This document shows positions 55,828 to 64,000 of a stretch of 64,000 nucleotides of DNA, in pieces. The notes beneath the pieces are model-generated. The model searched no databases and had not been told where the DNA came from. It saw only the letters and a list, made by a program, of their open reading frames with translations. The position numbers and the translations under genes were made by a program. Source of the DNA: Verticillium longisporum (taxonomy: Eukaryota > Ascomycota > Sordariomycetes > Glomerellales > Plectosphaerellaceae); contig JAETXT010000014.1 in NCBI GenBank assembly GCA_019188255.1, forward strand, positions 1,736,001 to 1,800,000. Direction: 5' to 3'. Positions within the stretch are counted from its first letter, which is position 1, and every line of letters begins with the position of its first letter.

Positions 55828-58800
55828 TCATGCCTCTTCCATGATGCCGCCCTCACCGCCACCCTCATCGCGCCACTCACGACTCCTCTCTGTGAGCCGT
55901 TTCACGCCGCCGACTCTACCAGACCAGATGGACTCGATCGGCGTTCGGAAAGTGAAGGCGCGTTGTGAGCTGATGACGCCAATAGCTTGAAGCACAGCCT
56001 TGCGGCTGTCGCGGCCAAAGACGGCCGGATGGCTGATCCACTCAAGGCTGCTCTCGAGCTCTGCATCCAAGGCAGCCACGGTACTGGCGTCGATGCCAGT
56101 GCTGAGACTGGGGCCGTCGTGTGAGCGGCTGCGGCCAATGCCAGGCGCCGGGAAGCGATCCATGGCGGATGATGTGGTAGATTGGGTAGGGGAAGGTGTG
56201 CGCTTGCGGTCCGGTGTGCCCGTAGTTGGGGAGCCGTCATGGCCTGGATGAGGAGTGGAGGGCAGCGACTTGTTGGGGGGCAGCGAGGGGACAGGCGGTA
56301 GCCCGCCCTTGCCGAGGCCCTTGAGTATGGAGCGTGTCTCGTTGAGAAGGGTGTGGGCACGGTCGTGCTGGCCGCGAGAGACGAGGGTCAAGGCGCGGGT
56401 GAGCATGTCCGATGTGAGGAGTTCCATCCGTCGCTGAACGATACCAGGATGGGGAGGAATGGGTGGTGATCCGGACCATGAGTTCTTGGCCTTGGCCTGG
56501 GCGGGGAGTATGGTGATTGCCAAGAGGGTAGGACGCGGCATGTGGGAAAGCGTGCCGTCCCTCAAAATGTCGCCCCAAGTGAGGTCGGCCTGAATGAGCG
56601 GCACCTCCTCGACAGACGCCACCCGATGCTCATCGCTCTCGCCTGATCCACCCAGGGCCTCGAGGCCCGAGACAATGTTGTCCCAAGGATCTTGAGGAAG
56701 TTGCTCTTGCGAGGCATTGTCGGGCAGAATGACGAGCTGCACCAGGATATCGCGCTTGTCACCGAAGCGGAGATCGCCCAAGGCGGCCTCAGCGTCTCGG
56801 CCAGTGGCGCGCTTGGTGATTTGCAGCGCCCCGCTGATCTTGTGGAATTTGGCCGGCGAGCCTTCGGGCAGCTTGAGCTTCAGCTTGACGTTCTGGTGGG
56901 AGAGGGTCTGCATGGCGCCCAGGCAGCCGGCGAGACACTCGCGGAGCATCATCCAATCCTTGACGTAGGTGTACGACGCCTTGGTCCTGCTCGACAGCTC
57001 GATCATGGTATCCGGCTTGTGAGTCATGCCCAACCCGAAAGAGTGAATAGTGATCCTGGCATGACAGTTAGCATCAAGCTTGGGCAGGGTCAAAGCGGAA
57101 GGGGGGGGAAGGCGGCGGGTTGAACGCACTTGGCGGCCTCGGCCCGAGACACGACAAAATCCACACTATCCGCATCCGACGTCGAGGCATCACTGATGAG
57201 CATGATTGTCGCGATGGGATTGTTGTGCTTGCGTTGCATCAAGAGATCCATCGCCACATTGGCACCCTCAACGACGTCGGCTCTGTGGCTCTTCTGGCCA
57301 ATCGGCTTAATGGCTGAGAGGATGTTATTCCACCCAGGCCAAGCCTTGGTCGTCATGCCCACCAATGGCACTCCTCCACCGCCTGAGCCAAAAGTGACGA
57401 GGCCCATACGGTCGCGGTCACCTAGGGTGTTGATCATGAACTTCAGCGCGTCACGAACGAGGTTGATCTTGACGCCCTGCATAGAGGAGGAGATGGGAAC
57501 AACGACAACGACGTCGATGGGAACATGGACGGTAGCGGGCAGACCGGGGCTCCGTTGAAAGTTGGTGTATTCGGTCGGTGCTGTGGTCGCAGATTTCGCG
57601 CCTCCCCACGATGAGGCCACCGAAGACACACGCTGCGGGCGTGACCTTTGCCAGTCCTCTTCTTCCACCTCGGACAGGTCGCCGCGGTCGTATTCGGGGC
57701 TGCGGACGGGTGACGTCTCGACAGCATTCAGATCGAGTAGCGCTTGTTGCCAGAGCTTCAACTGATTGCGGTTCTCGAATCGCAGGTGGAACTGTGGCAG
57801 CTCGGCAACGGAAAGGCTCAGGGTGAGTACGTTCTCGTCAACTGTGCTTCGGTCAGCGTCAAGGTCACAGTCGCACACAGAGCTCATCGACTCACTGTTG
57901 CCCGTCTCGGAGACCTCATTCAGATGCTTCTTGATGAGGATAGAGCCCTTCAAGGTGCACCGGGTCGACTTCTTGGGCAGGCCGTTCTCATCCCACTGAT
58001 TTGCCAGAATGACTTTCTTCTCCTTGACGCAGATCAACATCTCGGCGAAAAGGAAGCATTCCAATTCTTGCCAAGAAACCTTGTCCTTGCCGACACGAAG
58101 GGTTCCGTACAGCCTCAACTTGCCAAATCTGGATGATGGTCAGTACGCTCATTGGTTACGCAACCATCCAATCACCGGCGGCAGCATGACTGACCTGCTG
58201 AAATCAAGACCGTGCCAGTTGTCTACCCTATTCCTCAAGCTCTCCGTGATTTCTTCAAGGACTTCGGGCGATTCGTAAGGGTAGAATCGAGGAGCGCTCC
58301 TGGCTGGGGAAGGTGGTCTTGCGAAGGCATCTTCAATCTTGGCGTTGGGTGGAGGACCGGGCGGTGCCGCGCCGAGATCCTCAGGGTCGGGTTTCCACTT
58401 GGTATCAGGCACTTCGACCGTGATCAGGCAGGTCAAAGTCTGCTGTTGCCTGGACCTGTTGATGCTCGGGAATTCAGATCGCAGCGTCACGGTCGGAGAG
58501 GGAATTGGGTTCCTGGTCGCCCCGCGCGGGCTGCCGGGGGTCGTCTCCATCGCTTGCACGTCGTAGTCGTGTCGACGCGCCTGCTGGCCGCTCTGGGTGG
58601 TCTCTGGGTATCCTCCTGAAGAGGCGACGCCAGTCGCTTCACTGTCGCTTCGAACGTGCCTAGATGACGGGCCATAACGCTCCGATGATGGGCCCTCCCG
58701 ACTGTCCCGAATGCTGCCTCGCGGAATACTGTCCCTGCCGTTGTTGATAGACTGCTGCTGCTGCTGCTGTTGTCGTTGGTTCGACTCTATGCTTGTAGGT

Positions 58801-59637
58801 CGGCCCACCTGGGGCTGGGCATCCCACTGATGGGGTGTTGGTGTTGTCGTCTGGCTGGGCCTCGTATCGTTGATTGAAACTGAGCGCACAAGGTTGCTGA
58901 TTTTCTCTGTAGTCACGAACCGCCGTCAGTACACAGGCTGAATGCGAAAGGAGTGTTGCGCCATACCGATATCCAGAACATTGCCACCGCGGCTTGTGTC
59001 GAGATGCAACGGAGCATTACACGTGGGGCAATACTGCGATTCGAACTCGCGAATAAACTCGTAGAAGCAGGCTTCGTGGGCGACGTGGGAACAGGAGAAT
59101 TGCAGTATGCGCTCGCCCTGCAGAGTATGCTCGAGTGGCTCCTCGCACACAGAGCACTCGCTGCCGACGAACGTGCGCTCGCGGCGGTTGCCTCGTCGGT
59201 CTGCATTGGTCGCCATGGTCGTAGAGCTGCGCACAGTCTTGGAGTTGCTATCTGTTGATCTCGCTGAGCCGGAAGATGCTGTGTGGCGATGACCTCTGTG
59301 TCCTCGTACGGTACCGGCCGCAATGGAGTGTCCTAAAGAGCGGGTAAGGTCAGCTCAGCTGTGATGTCTTCCTTGTGCCCGGCGTGGAAGTGGGCGAAGG
59401 AAACCTGGCACAGATTGCCCTGTGGGTTGACTCACCCTTTTCGGGAAAGGTTGGTACGTCGCTGTCGTAGGGGTTCACACCGCCGGCGGAATATTTGGAT
59501 CGCTGGGGATCCCGCACCGATTTGGGGCTGACTAGGCCAAGCTCGAGCAAGGTAGACTGCGTACCCCTCGTGTGGTCGTCGTAGGTAGAAGAAGCACTGG
59601 CAATGTGACCTTTGGGTGCCTTGTGCCGGCTGAACAT
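55828..59637 (-). CDS. RING-PH-VWA protein of the Far1/Ste5 scaffold type
   Basis: Candidate pheromone/MAP-kinase scaffold or cell-cycle arrest protein; in yeasts Ste5 and Far1 share the order RING-H2, PH, VWA. Exons are 59,436-59,637, 58,967-59,332, 58,195-58,906, 57,130-58,128 and 55,828-57,055, giving 1168 residues; all joints are in phase. RING-H2: C127-x2-C130, C148, H150, H153, C156, C169-x2-C172 (CSHVAHEAC, YCPTC). Residues 190-420 are Ser/Pro/Gln-rich with a polyQ run from a CTG repeat at 58,750-58,772. A PH-like region begins at GKLRLYGTLRVGKDKVSWQE. The VWA domain starts at VPIDVVVVVPISSSMQGVK and includes DRMGLVTFGSGGGGVPL and ATIMLISDASTSDADSVDF. Its metal-site DxSxS is degenerate. 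The C-terminal 250 residues are Pro/Ser-rich plus helices. The start is the ATG giving MFSRHKAPKG. Confidence 0.9.
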
Positions 59638-62600
59638 GTGGGCGAGAGCTGTTCTGCCGTCTTTGGGACTGGAAACTTTAGGGTGGGTTTCCTGCAGCGC
59701 CAAGACGGGATGCTCGCTGTTGAATAGCCTGATCCTTCGATTCAGGAAAAAGGGGAGTACGCGATTCTCACAGGCTGTCGGAAACCCAATGGGAAAAAAA
59801 GTTCCGAGAAACAATAGCGCTTGAGGCAACTCGCAAGCAGGGCGGTGGAGAAAAAGCAACGTTTGAAGAATGCGGCCGAAAGGGTCGTGGGGTGGTTCGA
59901 GAGCGGGGTGTGACACGGGCTCCAGAGGAAGGCTGGGAAGATGTTTCAAATGGTCGTATCAAGAGTGCTGCTGGAGTAGGAAGATCGGGACAGCGCTGTG
60001 CATGGTTGCAGTGGGCGGGTGGTATGAATCAGTGGTAGTAGAGGGGACAGTGAGTCGCGCGTCGTCGGAGGGTCAATGGCTCACGTCGGGCCCTTGGTGA
60101 GTGGTGGTGATTTGGGTGCGAAGAGACAATGTCTTGCGTGGTGAAGCTAGACGCTGGCGGGCATGCAAAGGTCCAGCAGTCGTGCCTCTCTTTTTTGCTT
60201 CTTCCTTTCCGTTCGCCTGGGGAGAGACAGGCGTTGACGGCGCCGGAAGAGCAGCGATGTGCGCTCGAATGGACCCAGTCCGTAACTGTCCAAGGTGCCG
60301 TTGCAGAAGAAAAATGCGGGCGTGGAATGCTCCAAAGCGTGGTGTAGCGGGCCCTCCCTGAAAGCAGAGGGTGGTGCGTGTCGCAGGCGATCTGATCCGA
60401 GACCTCGGGACGGTCTCTGGTGCCGGCCACCAAAGTGGAAGCACAAGCGCAAGCGAGGTATCGACAGACCAAGCTTTTTGGAGCTCGCTTCGTGAGAACA
60501 AAGGATCGAAACGTGTGCGGTGGAGGCCAAGGCAGAGCAGAGGTTTGAAAGGGGTCCACGCAGGCGTCGTCAAGAATGTAGGTCCCAAGGGAAGGTTATA
60601 GAGAGGACGGAAAGGGGAGAGGCGAGAGATGCAACGGTAGCAGCAGTTCGGGCGAGTCTGGGCAAGGTAGGGTCAAGTAAGGTCAGGCAGGGCAGGTCCT
60701 GGCGCAGCAGGGTGACGGAGGACAGGGACGGGGACGGGGGCGGGAGGGAAGGGGATTTTTTTGGACGAGGCAGACGAGGCAGATGAAAACCAGGCCTGGC
60801 GTCGAAGTACCTGTAGCGGAGCGCACCTTCCAGGGACTGAGGGGCAAGGCAAGAAGAGACAGGGAGGGTAAATTCTGTAGCAACGAGCAACGGGCAATGG
60901 AGTTGGGATGGATGGGATGGGCAGAGGCAGAGGCTGATGCAGAGGCAGGGTTACCAGCCAGGCAGGAGGGTACCTGACCTGGCGCAGGTACCTTGCCTCC
61001 CGGTGGCAGGCACCTGAGTTGCTGTACGGGCGCGCGCGCGCGCCCTCTCTTTCCCTGCCCTACATGCTGGCGTGTGCTGGTGTGCCCTTTCCTTGCTTCG
61101 TACCTTCGCATTGGTACCTGGGTAGGTCAGGTCACTCACTCCTCAGGACCCATCCCGGTCGGCCAGGCCAGCCAGTTCTGCCTCCACTTCCTTTCCACTG
61201 CCTTTTGCCTGTCTGCCATGCATATATCGAGCCCCGCCCCCTAAAGACCAGGGGGGGAGGCCAGCAACACCTGCCCGGCCTCAGGGCAAGCTAGCAGGCC
61301 AGGTACGTTAGCCCGGTAGCTTCATATGCCCAGGGCTTGGACCCGGCATGCTCCCTGCTGCGCCGCCAAGGCCTGTGGGCGGACACTCCCTGCACCTGGC
61401 ACTGCACCGAACACACGGACCACCGACCCGGCCCCGGCCCCGGGCTTCCTCCCCCCCCCGCCTCTAGCACTTTTCGTCCGCCCCTGGTCGGCCAGGTCGC
61501 TGGACGCTGGAAGACAGACGATGGACGATGGACGCTGGAGAATGGTCAGTGGATAGTGGACGATGGGAATGGTAAGCTGGGAAAGCTCGGATGGAGGCCG
61601 TGGTACCCAGGTACTCTTTCACCCACTCCTTGCCTCCTGCCTTGCTTTCTCCCACACACTCTCTTCGTCCCCTCCCCACCCCATTCATCCCTTTATCCTC
61701 TTCTCAGCAGCAACAGCCATGGAAGTCATAGCCTCCGTACCCTCCATCTTTCGCTGCTGTCTCACATCTCCCCCTCCTTCTAGTCCGCAACAAGCTCAGG
61801 CTCTCTGGCACTTTTTTCTTCTAGCGCCTCCCCTCGCCCCCCGGATTGGTGTAGTGGGCTGCGTCGCGTGTCTCGTGGGTGGTCGAGGTACTTGCTCAGC
61901 CCTCGCCATGCCGCACCGTGTTCCTGTACAGGTACCTCACCCGCAACCATGACACGAGCCGCCTCAGTTGCCTCTTCCAGTCCCAGCTGGCTCAATCCAG
62001 TTCTTCTAGAAACAACGCAAAACGCCCCAATCGGGGGCAGGGCACGAGGGACCTCATGCTCCGCACGGGACTTTCAAAGTCGTGACTGTCAGCTCACACT
62101 TTGGGCCCGCGCGCCCCTAATGTAGGTACCTTAGGGACAGCAGCTTCTGCTCACTTGGTAGGCACCCTTCGACAGCCTCCCCTCCTGCTCCTGACCCCGG
62201 CTCGTGTTTCTTTGATGTGCCGAACCTTCAATTGGGCCCTCCTCGTGCGCGCGCGCCCTCCAACTTGGCCCTCCACTTCGCTTACTCGTGTGTTTCCAAG
62301 TTACCCCGAGTGTGTTGCGCATGGGGGACAGGAGGCCACACCCTGAAATAGCCTTCCGCAGGTCATGAAGCCCGCGAAGGGACAACCACTGGGAGGGCTT
62401 GTTTGCGCAAGGTCGTCTCTGCATCGCGTGCAAAGTAAAAAAAGGACCATCGACTGACGTGCAGTGCATGTGCATAGGCTCCCACAGTGACTAGGAGCAC
62501 ATGCTCTCTGCAATGGCCCTTTTTCCCACCTGCCCACTCGCGCTGGAGACCGTCTCGGAGCACTGGACAAAACTGGCGGATCGTCACCAGCCCGCAGTCC

Positions 62601-64000
62601 AGTCAACGGGAGGAGTAAGACCCTCGCCGGAACGATTTCACACCAGCAACAAATATGAAGACACAAAAAAGTGGGTTCGCCTTTGTTCTGTCGTCACCTG
62701 TGCCATCCTCTTTCTCCATTCGGTCGCCTGCTTTAGCTCGGGGTTTCGTCTTCTCCAACTTTGGTGTTTCTTGAACCACCACGCTTTCGGGTTGCTCGCT
62801 GTCCATCCTCTCCGGCTGCTACCAAATTGCCGGTTTTTGTCAGCGCTGAATCATTGCGGCAGGGTCCCCGGTCCCGATATTGAATGGTTCTGAGGCACTC
62901 GTCAGATCAATTGGGAGTGAAAGTGGACTGCGCCTCAGCCTCCGCGAACCTTTTTTGATTTGTTTTCCCCTCGCTGTGCGGCCGTGTCTGCGGACCCGGC
63001 AAAAGACATCAAAGGTGGCAGAATGGCACTTGATGCGCCTTCAGGGGTGCCGCGCCTGGCGGCCTGGGGGCTCATTCCGTTCTTCCTAGCTCCATTTGCC
63101 CCCAGTCCCTGTGCCGCCAGCCCACCCTGTCCTGGTCATCATCCCGACCACAAGCGGGCCTGTCCGTCCTACTTCTTTCGCCCTTTGACTGGCCCGCCTC
63201 GAGCCCGCTCGTTCGGGGTGGCCTGTAGCGCTCGGGCTCTCGCGGAACTCTTGGAATTAAGGAACAGTTACTTGGGACCGACTGATGTGAGCATGCGCGA
63301 AGGCATCACCAACCTCTTAGCAAACCCACATATAGTTCATCACCGCCAACTGACCACCTTTTGGGTCTTAGTGCCGCAGACCTCTCGCCTTTGGCATCAG
63401 GCCGTCTGCGCTGCATAGAACCCTGCCAACGAGCAAGAAGTACGGCGGCGGTTCGGGCGTCAATTCAGGAACGGGACGGAAGCCATGGTCCTACATTCGA
63501 GCTGTCAACCGTCATCTGCTGTGCTCTCCCTCTCTCTCTCTCTTTTTTTCTCTCTCTCATGAGATCCCACTAACAGAAGAAGCAATGTTGGCCTCTCTCG
63601 GCAATGCCACTCCAGCCTATAACCCTCATGTGAAGTTGAGTCAGTGGTGAAGCGAGGGGCAGCCGGGAGGTCACTCGAATCAGGAGGTCGACCCATGGTT
63701 GTCCGGAAATGGTCGTCGCCCTTCTCCGCCTGGAAAAGCCCGTCGTTGAGGTGTGGAAGAACAACATGCAAGGAAACGGATCCAGCTTTTGGCTGCAGGA
63801 GCGTACAGAGCCTACCTGTACCTGCCTAACTTTGCAAGGATTGACGGAATACAGGGCGAGGCGGCCATGGCCGATACCCCAGGAAGAAGAGAGGTCCTGA
63901 GAAACCGATCTAGGCGAGATTAGGGGTTCGTGGGATGCGTTTTGTCTGGCAAGTAACGGTCGCCCCCACGACATCATTTGAATTCGCGCTTGCCGTGCAT
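59638..64000. other. Gene-poor region upstream of the scaffold gene
   Basis: 4.4 kb without a convincing gene. The nearest part is presumably the long promoter/leader of the scaffold. GGTACC- and TACCTGG-like motifs recur between 60,968 and 62,130 (for example 60,969, 60,987, 61,115, 61,931 and 62,126). There is a short (GC)n run at about 61,028 and a CT tract at 63,530-63,560. A 152-codon plus-strand frame at 62,960-63,418 has no family resemblance. Confidence 0.45.

Noticed and set aside
59036..59066. TTCGAACTC string resembling a tRNA T-loop
   Set aside because: It lies inside the RING exon of the scaffold gene and has no acceptor or D-arm around it.
62960..63418. 152-codon frame near the right end
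   Set aside because: Has some hydrophobic stretches but no family resemblance, and it lies in C/T-rich spacer DNA.

Overview
The window is nuclear DNA of a filamentous ascomycete, most likely a Sordariomycete. Its genes have short GT-AG introns of about 50-100 bases with CTAAC/CTGAC-type branch sites, a GC-rich third codon position and wide CT-rich intergenic spaces. Several members belong to fungal-type families (MDM34, ECM15, UTP16/BUD21, Ecl1-type and Far1/Ste5-type proteins). I could not fix the species.

Layout: a 5'-truncated large-subunit catalase (1-1578), an AT-rich decayed repeat island (about 1.9-3.1 kb), an equilibrative nucleoside transporter (3.5-5.0 kb), a hypothetical gene with an apparent frameshift (6.5-7.2 kb), inositol-pentakisphosphate 2-kinase IPK1 (7.4-8.7 kb, minus), an APH-kinase pseudogene broken only by TAG codons (9.9-10.6 kb), MDM34 (13.0-15.0 kb), a YEATS protein of the Yaf9 type (minus), a Coq11-like gene with three frameshifts, splicing factor SYF2 (minus), an unknown probable mitochondrial protein, and a kelch membrane protein (24.0-26.4 kb).

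From 26.4 to 33.2 kb only an intron-containing tRNA-Arg(ACG) is certain. An Ecl1-type zinc-binding protein follows (33.2-34.2 kb). Decayed minus-strand coding sequence lies at 36.4-38.7 kb. Then come an alpha/beta hydrolase (minus), a haspin kinase (minus), a CCDC47-like ER protein, ECM15 (minus) in a cluster of minisatellites, an SRA-YDG protein with a possible nonsense truncation (minus), an ABM-domain protein, a Sel1-like probable mitochondrial protein (minus), UTP16/BUD21, and a 1168-residue RING-PH-VWA protein of the Far1/Ste5 scaffold type (55.8-59.6 kb, minus). The last 4.4 kb hold no convincing gene.

The genes are mostly unrelated housekeeping functions and form no biosynthetic cluster. 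Many lie in divergent pairs sharing 0.5-1.2 kb promoters: YAF9/COQ11-like, SYF2/unknown, haspin/CCDC47-like, SRA/ABM and Sel1-like/UTP16. The most interesting theme is mutational. One kinase relic has six in-frame stops, all TAG and with no indel, which is what CpA-to-TpA repeat-induced point mutation predicts. The SRA-domain gene may carry one lesion of the same type, and the repeat island shows paired C/T differences. A separate class of lesions, single-base losses at short homopolymers in two otherwise healthy genes, looks more like assembly error.
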